The notes beneath the pieces were generated by a model that was not told where the DNA came from, did not search any database, and saw only the letters and a list, made by a program, of their open reading frames with translations. A DNA stretch of 64,000 bases. Source: 2-12-FULL-35-15 sp036386835 (GTDB lineage Bacteria > Bacteroidota > Bacteroidia > 2-12-FULL-35-15). Made by a program: the position numbers and the translations under genes. How positions within the stretch are numbered: position 1 is the stretch's first letter; the number at the start of each line of letters is the position of its first letter. Shown here piece after piece: positions 1 through 12,300 of the stretch. The stretch lies in the NCBI GenBank assembly GCA_036386835.1, contig DASVUX010000041.1, positions 169,617 through 233,616 of the forward strand, in the 5' to 3' direction.

Positions 1-1
1 A

Positions 2-1270
2 CAGAGCTGGAACTCGCTGTTCGCGGGAGGCCGAAGCGGTGCGGCTGTTATTCCTTACAGGAGCGATTACAGCACATTCTTTTATTTCACCAATACATTT
101 CCTGATCTGGGCGTTACCTTAAAACCAACAATGCCTTATAATAAACCTCCATTATCACGCGAGGAGGTCTTAATGCTGAAGGGCTGGATTGATGCGGGCG
201 CCCCGGATAAAGACGGGTTCGTAAAATTCTCGGATGATCCCGGCAGGAAGAAATTTTATGTAACCAACCAGGGCTGTGATGTAGTGACCGTTTTTGACCA
301 GGCAAGCGGAGTGCAGATGCGCTATGTCAATGTCGGACAAAATACAGGGAATGATGCACCGCATATGATCCGTGTTTCGCCTGACAGAAAGTTCTGGTAT
401 GTACTTTCGCTTACGGGAACTTATCTTGAAAAGTACAGTGCCGTTGATGACAAATTTGTCGGTAAAGCATTTATTGGCGGAGGCTCCTGGAATGCATTTA
501 TTATTTCCTCCGATTCACAAACAGCCTATTGCAGTGATCTTAATTCTTCCGGCAAAATAGCCATTGTTAACCTGAGCTCAATGACCGCCTTTACCCAGGC
601 CCCATTTAATTATCCTCATGGTGTTGCATTGAATAACACGGATGACACCCTTTACGTTACACAGCAGTTTGGGAGCAGCAGACTATACAAAGTACCTGTT
701 TCCGACTTCTCATCCTTCTCTGAGATTGATCTTGATAATGCTACCTTTCCTGCTGCCACTCCACTGAATTCTCATGAAATTGTTTTTTCACCCGATGGTT
801 CAAAATATTATGTAACATGCCAGGGCACAAACGAAGTGCGCGTAGTGCAAACCGGCTCCGATCAGGTTATAGCATCGATTCCTGTTGGTAATTCCCCTAC
901 TGAAATGGCATTTTCTGCAAACACCCCATACCTGTTCGTTTCCTGCACGGAAGACACATTAAATTTTCCGGGAAAAAGAGGCTCCGTGGCAGTGATCAAC
1001 CGGCTGACAAATTCTGTAGAAAAATATATTTATACGGGACATCAGCCTCATGGTATTGCCGTGGATGATGCAAAGAAAATTGTTATTGTAGCAAACCGGA
1101 ATTTCGCTACTGATGGCCCGGCACCGCATCACTCGAGTGCCTGCGGTGGAAGGAACGGGAATGTTTCATTTATAAACATCAGCACGTTGCAGCTGGTAAA
1201 TGCAGTCAACAGCACATCTCCCAAAAGGATCGAAGTCGCAGTCGATCCCTACTCTGTGGGAATCAGGTAA
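2..1270 (+). CDS. Cytochrome-c-like domain plus YVTN-type beta-propeller protein (5' truncated by window edge)
   Basis: The reading frame is open from the left edge, without a stop before the first internal ATG at 131, so this is the C-terminal part of a longer gene. The first ~70 visible residues (SGAAVIPY, then TMPYNKPPLS and LKGWIDAGAPD) look like the end of a planctomycete-type cytochrome c domain; the haem CxxCH would lie upstream of the window. The rest is a beta-propeller of the YVTN/surface-layer type, with repeated blade motifs such as KFYVTNQG, KYYVTCQGTNEVRV and IPVGNSPTEMAF. Such haem/propeller fusions are usually periplasmic or surface proteins of unknown substrate. The TAA stop directly abuts the stop of the next gene on the opposite strand. 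The domain calls are by eye. The truncation is certain; the redox role is inferred. Confidence 0.75.
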   Translation, partial: QSWNSLFAGGRSGAAVIPYRSDYSTFFYFTNTFPDLGVTLKPTMPYNKPPLSREEVLMLKGWIDAGAPDKDGFVKFSDDPGRKKFYVTNQGCDVVTVFDQASGVQMRYVNVGQNTGNDAPHMIRVSPDRKFWYVLSLTGTYLEKYSAVDDKFVGKAFIGGGSWNAFIISSDSQTAYCSDLNSSGKIAIVNLSSMTAFTQAPFNYPHGVALNNTDDTLYVTQQFGSSRLYKVPVSDFSSFSEIDLDNATFPAATPLNSHEIVFSPDGSKYYVTCQGTNEVRVVQTGSDQVIASIPVGNSPTEMAFSANTPYLFVSCTEDTLNFPGKRGSVAVINRLTNSVEKYIYTGHQPHGIAVDDAKKIVIVANRNFATDGPAPHHSSACGGRNGNVSFINISTLQLVNAVNSTSPKRIEVAVDPYSVGIR

Positions 1271-1711
1271 TCACTTCTTATTCTTCGGGTATTTAAGCTT
1301 TATCGTTTTTTTATCGTAGTCGATCACTGCTTTATACTGAAGCAGGATATCACTGCCCAGCACACCTTCTACAGGTTTCAATCCAATCTGTTCATAGGAA
1401 CTGTTAACATGGGAAAGATCAAGCAGGACAGATGCGTAATCATTTATTTCGAGGTCACCAAGATTCATCTTCTTAATGGTCGTTGTCTGGCTTTTCATCG
1501 TATTTGTACCGAGTCCGCTCGATAACTTATCATGCACTTTAAATTCCGTTTCCTTTACAAATTTGGCCACTCTTGTTATGTCAAGAACCGTTTTGGATGC
1601 ACCTGTATCAACAATGAGATTAGCGTTCTTACCGTTGATCTTCATTTTTATCATGAGATGAAAACCTTCTGCATCCAGCGTTAATATTTTAAAAGGGATT
1701 GTAGTGATCAT
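1271..1711 (-). CDS. Retropepsin-like aspartic protease domain protein
   Basis: A 146-residue protein with the aspartyl-protease signature IVDTGAS (Asp35 from the chosen start) and a later GVLGSDIL segment, the pattern of the single-domain, clan AA retropepsin-like proteins common in Bacteroidota. Such proteins would act as homodimers, one catalytic Asp per subunit. No signal peptide is evident, so it is probably cytoplasmic; the substrate is unknown. An upstream ATG at 1741 would add ten residues, but it lies inside the mdh terminator hairpin and its poly-T tail, so the ATG at 1711 (MITTIPFKI) is preferred. It follows mdh on the same strand but is separated from it by that terminator. It is convergent with the preceding + strand gene with no spacer. 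Confidence 0.75.
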   Translation of the reverse strand: MITTIPFKILTLDAEGFHLMIKMKINGKNANLIVDTGASKTVLDITRVAKFVKETEFKVHDKLSSGLGTNTMKSQTTTIKKMNLGDLEINDYASVLLDLSHVNSSYEQIGLKPVEGVLGSDILLQYKAVIDYDKKTIKLKYPKNKK

Positions 1712-1724
1712 ATTTTGTACGGTC

Positions 1725-1754
1725 AAAAAAAAGTCCCGCATATCAGCGGGACTT
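1725..1754 (-). terminator. Rho-independent terminator of mdh
   Basis: On the minus strand, AAGTCCCGC pairs with GCGGGACTT (arms 1746-1754 and 1731-1739, six-base loop), followed by a run of eight T (1732-1725). It lies 21 bases after the mdh stop codon and overlaps the longest possible start of the retropepsin-like gene. Confidence 0.85.
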
Positions 1755-1774
1755 TCTTAATTAAATCTGGTTAT

Positions 1775-2719
1775 TTATTTTGCAACTGAAGCATTCATGT
1801 TATCAAGAACATCCATTACTTCCTTAACAGCTTTAGCTGAATCATTCAGTAATTTCTTTTCTTCATCATTCAGTTTAAGCTCAATGATCTGTTCAATACC
1901 TTTCTTACCTAATTTAACAGGAACTCCGAGGTAAATATCTTTTAAGCCATACTCACCTTGTAACCAAGCGCATACAGGGAAAATGCGTTTCTGGTCACGA
2001 ACGATCGCCTCAACCATTTGCGCTGCTGAAGCACCCGGGGCGTACCATGCAGAAGTACCCAATAAATTAACAATTTCCCCTCCGCCTTTTTTCGTGCGCT
2101 CAATGATCGCGTCAAGTTTTTCTTTAGAAATCAGCTCGGTCACAGGGATACCGCTAACAGTAGTATAACGCGGCAATGGAACCATTGTATCACCGTGTCC
2201 GCCCATAAGAACAGCCTGAATATCTTTTGGAGAACAGTTAAGTTCTTCCGCTAAAAATGCGCGGTAACGGGCTGTATCAAGGATACCTGCCATTCCGAAC
2301 ACTCTGCTGGAATCGATCTTAGCTGTAAGGTAAGCACAATAAGTCATTACATCCAGCGGGTTGGAAACAATGATAATTATCGCATTGGGTGAATATTTAA
2401 GAATGTTCTCGGTAACACCTTTAACAATCCCGGCATTTGTGGAAATAAGGTCATCCCGGCTCATCCCCGGCTTACGTGGCAAACCTGAAGTTATAACAAC
2501 CACATCAGAATTAGCGGTTTTTGTATAATCATTTGTCGATCCGGTGATCCGTGTATCGTATAGATTCACAGGAGCCGTCTGCCAGATATCCAGGGCTTTC
2601 CCTTCTGCAAAATTTTCCTTGATATCAAGTAGAACAACTTCATTTGCGAGTTCTTTATGCGCTATGACATCGGCACAGGTTGCACCAACATTTCCGGCTC
2701 CTACTACAGTTACTTTCAT
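1775..2719 (-). CDS. mdh: Malate dehydrogenase
   Basis: NAD-dependent malate dehydrogenase (LDH-like class, 314 residues, normal length), interconverting malate and oxaloacetate in the TCA cycle. Visible features are the Rossmann GAGNVG loop (residues 7-12), the acidic residue closing the second strand (LLD, Asp32) for NAD, the substrate loop RKPGMSRDD with Arg82 and Arg88 (malate rather than lactate type), Asp148/Arg151 in LDTARYR, and catalytic His175 in GGHGDTMVP. The start is the first ATG and matches the family N-terminus. It is a single gene with its own terminator. There is no sign of transfer. Confidence 0.97.
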   Translation of the reverse strand: MKVTVVGAGNVGATCADVIAHKELANEVVLLDIKENFAEGKALDIWQTAPVNLYDTRITGSTNDYTKTANSDVVVITSGLPRKPGMSRDDLISTNAGIVKGVTENILKYSPNAIIIIVSNPLDVMTYCAYLTAKIDSSRVFGMAGILDTARYRAFLAEELNCSPKDIQAVLMGGHGDTMVPLPRYTTVSGIPVTELISKEKLDAIIERTKKGGGEIVNLLGTSAWYAPGASAAQMVEAIVRDQKRIFPVCAWLQGEYGLKDIYLGVPVKLGKKGIEQIIELKLNDEEKKLLNDSAKAVKEVMDVLDNMNASVAK

Positions 2720-2971
2720 CGTATTTTGGTTTTAATAGTTATTTTTCGAGTGCTAAATTAAAAAAGAAACCTTTACCGGGGCAGGATTTTTTCAACAGAA
2801 TTGCCATTTACTAACATTTTGGCGGACCATGCAACTAAATCCCCTTTTTTTACATCAACATTTAAGTACTTATAATGGTTCTAAATTCAGTGATATGTTG
2901 CTGAATTCTAGGCTTGACTTTAATAATTTTTATAACTTGGGACGCTCAAACGGACAAACAAAAAACACAAT

Positions 2972-3343
2972 ATGAATCCATTTAACCAAAAAGTAAAAGG
3001 CTTTTATGTATTCCTTTTTATTCTTTTTCTCACGGGAACCACATATGCACAAACTACCAAACCGCATTTTTTGATTAAGAACACCAGGAGTGCTGAAGAA
3101 AATGACAAGATCTATGAGGGAATCAAAGACATCGACTTCCGAGCACATAGGTTTTACAGTAAAAGAAGAGTGATTAAATTCTCAAACTCTCCGGTGGAAG
3201 TAGAACTCTTTTCTGCCAAAGAATTAGAAGAGCTTTATTCAAGGCCTGTCAGCCCACTTACCCTAATGAACAATGTTCCTAAAGAGGAAGTTGAATTTTT
3301 CTATCATCCCGGTGGAGTAGTAAAAATGATTATTAAAAAATAA
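2972..3343 (+). CDS. Small secreted protein, partner of giant adhesin 1
   Basis: A 123-residue protein of unrecognised family. Residues ~11-27 form a hydrophobic signal peptide ending TTYAQ, so export through Sec is expected. The mature part (~96 residues) is charged and contains RRVIKFSNSPVEVELFSAKEL (about residues 65-85). The core ELFSAKEL (78-85) recurs as ELFSADEI in the small protein at 26603 and, weakly, as ELLSRDEL in the one at 13024. It ends in a beta-like VVKMIIKK. The gene lies 19 bases before the first giant adhesin, on the same strand with no terminator between, so co-transcription is likely. It could be a periplasmic or surface accessory or chaperone for the adhesin. That role is inferred from position only. 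Confidence 0.7.
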   Translation: MNPFNQKVKGFYVFLFILFLTGTTYAQTTKPHFLIKNTRSAEENDKIYEGIKDIDFRAHRFYSKRRVIKFSNSPVEVELFSAKELEELYSRPVSPLTLMNNVPKEEVEFFYHPGGVVKMIIKK

Positions 3344-3362
3344 TAAACAGACAAGCACATTT

Positions 3363-6300
3363 ATGAAAAAATTTCTACCTGTACTAACACTGTTATCAGT
3401 ATTCTTCAGCATACCCGCAATCTCCCAGAACTATAATATGGGAAACCTCGGGACGGTCAGCAATGCCTGTGGCGGGAATTTTTATGATAGTGGCGGACCG
3501 AACGGAGCTTATGGTGCTAACCAAACTTACACTGCTACTTTTTGTGCACCGGCTGGTCAATACATTACTTTTACTTTCAGTTCATTTAATGTTGAAAATA
3601 ACTTTGAAGACCTTAATATTTACAATGGTCCGGGAGTAGGTTCACCAATGATAGGCAGCTATACAGGCACAAACAGCCCCGGAACAGTAACTTCAACGCA
3701 GGGTGGCTGTCTAACCTTTTATTTCACTTCTGATGGAAGTGTTCATAACGCAGGATGGGCTGCAGCTATTACCTGCAGCACTGCACCGCCACCACCACCA
3801 CCCCCGGTACCGGGCAGTTGTGCAACCGCACAACCTTTTTGTACCGGTTCAGGTGTTACTTTCCCTGCATCCACAGGAACAACAGCCCAGGCGGGCCCTA
3901 ATTACGGATGCCTGTTCAGCCAGCCAAACCCGGCATGGTATTACTTAAATATTGCGACTGCAGGGAATATCAATATTAATTTGAGCAACAGCGCCAACCT
4001 GGATATCGATTTTGCTGCATGGGGGCCGTTTGCTACGCAGGCCGCCATGTGTGCCGGAACTTCCGCTGCACCAATGGATTGCAGCTACTCCTCTGCATCA
4101 ACTGAGCAGATAAATATTACCGGTGCTACAGTTGGACAATGGTATATAGTAATGATTACGAATTTCTCCAATCAACCCACAAATATTTCAGTAACCACTG
4201 CCGGGGGAACCACTGGTTCTACGAATTGCAATATCCTCTGCAACATGACATCCCTGACTGCTGTCCCAGGTGCATGTGCCCCGGCTACAAATACATATTC
4301 AGTTACCGGCCAGATTGCATTCCAGTACCCGCCCACTTCAGGTACCCTTACAGTTACCAGCAGCTGCGGAGGCAGTGTATCCATTCCATCACCATGGACT
4401 ACACCGATAAGTTATACGTTACCGAATATTACAGCCACGGGAGGTGCCTGCAGTATTACTGCAACCTTTTCCGCAGATCCTACCTGTACACTGACCCAAG
4501 GCTATACTTCACCTGCCCCCTGCAATGCGTGTTCAATAACCGCAGGCAATACAGGGCCAGCGTGTACAAGCAACACTATTAACCTTACTGCAACTACCGT
4601 TGCAGGGCACACTTATTCATGGTCGGGTCCCGGCGGATATTCTTCCACTGCGCAGAATCCAACAGGTGTCACTGTACCGGCAACTGCAGGCGCTTACACT
4701 TATACTGTAACCGCAGTGGGATCTCCAACCTGTACTGCTACAACCACAGTAACCGTTAATCCAAGGCCCACTATTACTGCACCTTCAAATGTTAGTGTAT
4801 GTGCAGGCATTGCTGTTCCTTCCCAAAATTTTACAAGTAACCCTGTGGGAGCTACCTATGCATGGACCAATTCTAACCCTGCAGTTGGGCTTGCAGCCAG
4901 CGGCACCGGTCCTGTTTCAGCGTTCACAGCTACGAATGCAACGGGAGCAGCCATAACATCCACGGTTACCGTTACACCTTCATTGGGCGGATGTGCAGGA
5001 ACTCCCATAACTTATACCATTACTGTTAACCCGCAACCTGTTTCTACTTTTTCTCAACCTGCGAACCAGTGCTTGACAGGAAACACATTTAATTTTACAA
5101 ATACAGGTTCCAGCGGTGCAGGATATACATATGATTGGACCTTTGCCGGAGGGACGCCAGCGACTTCCACCGCAAACAATGTAACGGGAGTTACGTTTGC
5201 AACAGCAGGAGCGCATGCAATTTCTCATACCGTTACCGGTCCGGGCGGCTGTACATCTACAACCAATTCCTCCATAACGATTTACCCAATGCCAACCGGC
5301 CTTAATGCCACTGCAGGTCCTGCAACCTGTGGGGCGAGCAATGGAACAATCACAATAACATCAGGCGTTGGCGGAACTTCTCCTTATACTTATTCTGTTA
5401 ATGGTGGTGCATTTTCAACTACGTTGAATTATACAGGACAAACAGTAGGAAGCCATCCCGTAATTGTACAGGATGCAAACGGATGCCAGTTTTCAACAAC
5501 AGTTACAGTTCCATCTTCCTCAGGACCTTCGGCACTTGTTGTCAATACAGTGAACGCCACCTGCGGTGCATCCAATGGTATTATAAATATCGGAGCAACT
5601 ACAGGCGGAACCGGGCCTTACACATACTCAGTGAATGGCAGTGCTTTTACAGCGACCACCAGCTATCCGGGATTTGCAGCAGGAACATATAGTGTAGTGG
5701 TAAGAGATGTGAATGGATGTACATTCACTACCTCCGGAACAGTTGTAAATACTCCCGGGCCAACGGCACAGGCGACCTCGACAGCCAATTCAACCTGCGG
5801 GGCCAGCAATGGAACTGTTACTGTAGGTGCAACAACGGGCGGCACGGCCGCTTACCAGTATTCATTCAATGGCAGTGCATTTACATCAACAACCAATTAT
5901 ACAGCCCTGGCTGCCGGCACTTATACTGTGACTGTAAGAGATGCCAACGGATGTACATTTACCGTAAATCCCGTGGTAGCAAATACTGCAGGGCCAACTG
6001 CATTAGCTGTTACTACCACTAATTCAACGTGCGGAAACAGTAATGGTGTAATAACCATGGGTGCAGTTACCGGCGGTACTGCTGCTTATACCTATTCTGT
6101 TGCAGGAAGTGCATTTACCGGAACAACAAATTATTCAGGGTTCGCAGCAGGAACTTACACTGTTGTAGTTAAAGATCTCAACGGTTGTACATTTACGACT
6201 TCAGCCACAGTAGTTAACTCCCCCGGCCCAACAGCCATTGCAGTTACAACCGGCAATTCAAGTTGCGGTGCGAGTAACGGAACAATAACACTGGGTGCGG

Positions 6301-9300
6301 TGACAGGCGGAGTACCACCTTATACATATTCTGTTAATTCAAGTGCGCTAAGTGGTACCACTGCATATACAGGCTTTGCCGCAGGATCTTACTCCGTAGT
6401 TGTCAGCGATGCAAATGGCTGTACTTTTACTACCACTGCGAATGTAAATAATGCCTCAGGGCCTACAGCACTTGTCGTTAACTCAACTGCTGCCAATTGC
6501 GGAGCAAGTAACGGAACAGTCACCATAGGAACTGTAACCGGGGGAACCGGCCCTTATACCTATTCTTTTAACGGAAGCGCATTTACTACAACTACAAATT
6601 ATACTGCACAACCGGCAGGTACATACAATGTTTCTGTAAGAGATGCAAACGGCTGCAGTTTCACAACTACTGTGACTATCGCTAATACTCCAGGGCCAAC
6701 GGCTCTGGCAACTGTAACAGCCAACTCAACCTGCGGATCTGCCAACGGCACTTTGAACATCGGTGCCGTAACCGGAGGATCTGCCGCATACACCTACTCG
6801 ATCAATGGTAGTGCCTTTACAGGTACTACTAATTATTCCGGCTTAGCGGCCGGTACGTATACCGTAACTGTAAGAGATGTAAATGGCTGTACCTTCACTG
6901 TAAATCCAGTTGTTGGAAATACACCCGGACCTACAGCACAGGCAACATCCACTACAAATTCAACCTGCGGTTTAAGTAATGGTGGGGTTGCAATAGGTAA
7001 TACAACCGGTGGTACTTCGCCTTATACCTATTCATTTAACGGAGGCACTTTCGGTTCAACGGTAAACTTTACCAACCTGGCAGCAGGAACCTATACAGTA
7101 ACTGTAAAGGACGCTAACAACTGTACTTTCACAGTAAACCCTATTGTTTCCAACACTCCGGGACCTACAGCACTCGCAACAACTTCTGTTAATGCAACCT
7201 GCGGAAATTCAAACGGTGCAATTAATATCGGTGCAACCACCGGAGGAACTCCTGCTTACACCTATTCATTTGACGGGGGCGGATTTACAGCAACTACAAG
7301 TTATACGGGGCTTGCAGCAGGCACACACACAGTAATCGTTTCTGATCAGAACGGATGTACATTTACAGTTACACCTGCTGTGGGCAATACTCCTGGGCCT
7401 ACTGCAATTGTGAGAAATATCACCAATTCAACATGCGGAGGAGCAAATGGTGCGATCACGCTTGGAGCCGTAACAGGTGGAACCGCTCCTTACACATATT
7501 CAGTTAACGGAAGTGTTTTTTCAACCGCTACAACTTATACAGGTCTTGCTGCCAACACTTATCCTGTTGTGGTCCAGGACGCCAATGGCTGTCAGTTTAC
7601 TACAACCGCTGTAGTTAGCGACCTCAGCGGGTTAACAGCCAGCATAACAGCCCAAACCAATATTACGTGCAACGGAGCGGCTAACGGCAGTGTCATTGTA
7701 GCAGCCTCAGGTTCTGTAGCTCCTTACAGTTACTCACTGGATGCCGGCCCATTTGTTGCCAGCGGCACTTTCACCGGCTTATCAGTTGGCTCACATACAG
7801 TTACCGGAAAAGATGGTAATGGTTGCACAATAGCTGTTCCTGTAACGATCACGGAACCTTCTCTCTTAACCGGGGTTATAGCAACACAAACAAATGTCGC
7901 CTGCTTTGGCGGGACGTCAGGGGCGGTTTCAATTACTGCGGGTGGCGGAACACCAGCTTATACCTATTCCATTGACGGGGGGGCATTCGGATCAAGCCCG
8001 AGTTTTACCGGGTTGAATGCAAATCCGCATACTGTTGTGGTCAGGGATGCCAACCTGTGTACAGTTAATGTCCCTGTAACAATCACACAGCCAACAGCTC
8101 TTACACTGACAACATCATCGGTAAATGCTATTTGTACCGCTGCTAACGGATCTGCAACAGTTACTGCAACAGGTGGAACTCCTGTATACACCTACGACTG
8201 GAACCCGGGAACACAAACTTCGGCTACTGCCAGCGGACTAACCGCAGGCAACTATTCAGTTCTTGTAACCGACTTCAACGGCTGTACACAAACCGCGAAT
8301 GTAGCGGTTGGCGCAAATCCGGGCGGCAGTGCCACTATCTCATCTACATCCCATATCACCTGTAACGGGGCTAATGATGGCAGCGCGACCGTTTCAATGG
8401 GCGGGGCTTCAACACCTCCTTTCATTTATTCATGGACGCCTTCAGGTCAGAATACTGTTACCGCCACAGGGCTTTCCGCGGGTGGCTATACTGTATCAGT
8501 TACTGATGGGAACGGTTGCATCGCATCCACAAGTACTGTAGTGCTTGAACCTTCAGTAATCTCTCATTCTTTCCAAAACACAAACGTTTCCTGCAATGGT
8601 GGATCAGATGGTACTTCGATGGTGATCCCAACAGGTGGAACTCCGGGTTACACATATTTCTGGACCCCGGGAGGACAGAACTCTCAAACAGCCAATGGCT
8701 TGAGCGCTGGCACATACACTTGTGTTATTACTGATGCGAATGGCTGTACTAAAACCGTTACAACTGCAATCACGGAGCCGCCGGCAATGGTGCTTTCAGA
8801 AACCCATATTGATGCGAATTGTAATTTATCCAACGGAAGTGCTACCGTATCAGCTACCGGTGGTTTAGCCCCGTACACTTACAGCTGGAGCACGACACCT
8901 GTTCAAACAAACCCGACAGCCACAGGGCTCGCAGCAAATACTTATGTGATTACAGTTAAAGATGCTAACCAGTGTACGCAAACTTTATCCGTTACTATAA
9001 ATAACCTTTCCGGTCCGGTTGCCACGGTATTCTCCAGCACAAATGTATCCTGCAACGGTCAGAATGATGGAAGCGCAACAATAACGATAAACGGGGGCAC
9101 TCAGCCATTTACTTATTCCTGGGCACCTTCCGGCGGATCTTTACCTACTGCTGCCAACCTGGCTGCAGGTACTTATACATTAAATGCAACTGATGCTAAC
9201 GGCTGTTCAACATCGGCCTCTGTCACGATAACCGAACCCTTGGTTCTGAATACCGCCTTTGCAGGTATTAATCCAAGCTGTGCGGGAGAATGCGATGCAA

Positions 9301-12300
9301 GTGTAAGCACTTCCACTGTTGGAGGTACGGCACCTTACTCGTACCTCTGGACGCCAGGCGGATTGACCACTCAGAATGTTACGGGCCTGTGCGCTGGAAA
9401 CTACACGCTCCAGGTAACTGATGCGATGGGTTGCATTATCTTTAAAAACATTACTCTCACCGATCCTGTGGCGATCACTGCAAACACATCAACTGTTAAC
9501 GTCACCTGCAGCGGATTGTGCAATGGCAGTGCTACTGCAAATGCACTTACCGGAAACGGGCCATTTACTTACTTATGGAATGATGCGAATGCTCAGACTA
9601 CCCAAACTGCTGCAGGTTTATGCGGTGGTGCTTACAGCGTTATTGTGACGGATGCCGACGGCTGCAGTACTACTGTACCTGCAACGATCACTGCACCGAA
9701 TTCCTTAAGTATAAATATTACAGGTTCAGGGAATGTAAGCTGTTTCGGGGCTTGTGACGGATATGCTTCAGCCGCTGTCAGCGGAGGTTCAGCACCGTTC
9801 AGCTATAACTGGATGCCGGGCGGAACGGGTGGAGCTTCAGTTAATAACCTTTGTGCAGCCAACTATACTGTTACGGTTACCGATGCTAACGGTTGTACTG
9901 CAAGCACAACAGTTAACATCATTCAACCAAATGCTCTAATAGCCTCCATCAGCCATACGGATGTTACCTGCCACAACGCCTGTGATGCGCAAGCAACTGC
10001 TGTTTACGTTGGAGGAACGGGCCCATATACATTCTTATGGACACCATCCCTTCAATCAACACCAACAGCTACAGGATTATGTGACGGAGTCCACAACCTT
10101 ACTGTTACCGACTCCATGGGATGTACTGCAAATGCTTCTGTAGTTGTTACGGAGCCAACACTTCTTGCTGTTTCGACAACAACAACAAATTCGAACTGTG
10201 GAAATGCTGACGGTTCTGCATGTGCATCAGTAATTGGCGGATCACCACCTTTTATCTATTCATGGAATGATCCTGCAACGCAATCAACAAGCTGTGCAAA
10301 CAGCCTAAATGCAGGTGTATATACAATCTCCATAACTGACAATAACGGCTGCAGTGTTACGAACGTAGCGAATGTTAATGATAACCTTGCTCCGATAGTA
10401 ACCATACCAACGAGCAGTGATGTAACCTGCGGAGGAGCTGCAAACGGCAGTGCACAGGGAAGCATTTCGGGAGGTATCCTTCCTTACAGCATTAACTGGG
10501 TACCGGGCGGACAAAACACAACATTTGTAAATGGTTTATCAGGCGGCATCTATTCGATGGTGGTTACAGATTCAGTAGGCTGTACAGGCTCTGCTTCTGT
10601 CACTATCAATGAACCGTCTCCGCTTATATCAGGTATTATATCTTCTTTTAACACAAGCTGCAATCTGAGTTGCGATGGTTCTGCAACAGTGCTTGCAGGC
10701 GGAGGAACAGCACCATATACGTATCTGTGGAACGACCTGGCAGCCCAAACTACTACAACAGCAACAGGATTGTGTGCCCAGACCTATTCTGTTACAACCA
10801 CAGATTTCAACGGTTGTACCAGCACAAGCATGGTAACCATCACAGAACCAACACCAGTTACCATCACACTCGATACATTAATCAACATTTTATGTAACGG
10901 GGGTAATAACGGACAGGTAATGGTAGTTGCTTCCGGTGGTACACCAGGATATACTTACAACTGGACCCCTTCTGGCTCAGGCCCTTCCATTACAAATTTG
11001 ATTGCCGGAAGTTACCAGGTTACAGTTACCGACCTGAATACATGTACACAAACAGCTACGTTCACTGTCCAGGAACCTGCACCATTGGTGCTGAGCCCGA
11101 ACTCAAATCCAAGCACTTGCGGATCTGCAAATGGAAGTGCGGGTGTAAGCGTTTTAGGCGGGGTTTCACCGTATTCATACTTCTGGACTCCGACTTCTTT
11201 GGCAACAGCAATCATTCCTAATGTTGCAGCAGGAACATACAGTGTAACCGTAACTGACTTTAACGGCTGTACTGCAACCAGCAGTTCAACAGTAACTGAT
11301 CTTCCTGGACCTGTTCTAAACAGCGGAAGTTTTACTACTGTAGAACCTTCTTGTCATGGTTTTGCTAACGGCTCTGCAACAGTGATAGCAACAGGCGGAC
11401 AACCTTTATACACTTATGTATGGAATACTGTTCCCGCTCAAACCACGCAAACTGCCACGGCACTTCCTGCTGGTGTTTACCAGGTAACAGTATTTGATCA
11501 GAATGAATGTGCTGTAACAGGAACTGTCCAGGTTTTTGAACCAACTCCAACACAGGTTATTGTTTCTCCGACCGACACTATTTGTATAGGCATGCAGAGT
11601 CCTATCTATGCTGCCGGCTTTGGCGGAACACAGCCATATACTTATACATGGAACCCGAATCTGGGAAGCACGGGAGGACCATTTTTAGTGGCTCCAACTT
11701 TACCTACAACGTATACGGTTTCTGTTGTGGATAATCACGGCTGTACCTCGGGCTTTGCATATCCGACAGTATTCGTTCATCCGCAGATAAGTGTAACTGC
11801 AACTGATGTTTCTGTTTGCGATGGAAGTTCAGTCATAATTTCAGCTGCAGCTTCAGGCGGAACGGGTGGACCATATACCTATTCATGGAGCAATGGTGTA
11901 TCGACTGATGCACAAACAGTTTCTCCTACCGGGGCGACTTCCATTGATTATACTGTAACGGCCAATGATATGAATTGCTCAGTGGCGGTAACTGACGTTG
12001 CAACTGTTGTTATAAATCCACAGGCAGTTTCCTTTATCAATGCACCTGTGACTTCGGGCTGTGAGGATTTCACTGCCAACTTTACCGCTATCAGTAACCT
12101 CGGAACTACCTTTGACTGGGATTTCGGTGATGGTTCTTCACAAGGTTCAGGTTCACCGGTAACACATACATACACTAATTCCGGCCTTTATACTGTTACT
12201 GTCACAGTTACAACCGCCCTGGGTTGTGTGTCGACTGTCACCGACACGAATTACATAAATGTCTTCCCGGCACCAACAGCAGGGTTCACTTCAACTCCGC

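Noticed and set aside
4139..4582. Alternative + strand frame of 147 codons inside adhesin 1
   Set aside because: Fully inside the giant gene in another frame, Tyr/Cys/Arg-rich, without homology or start context.
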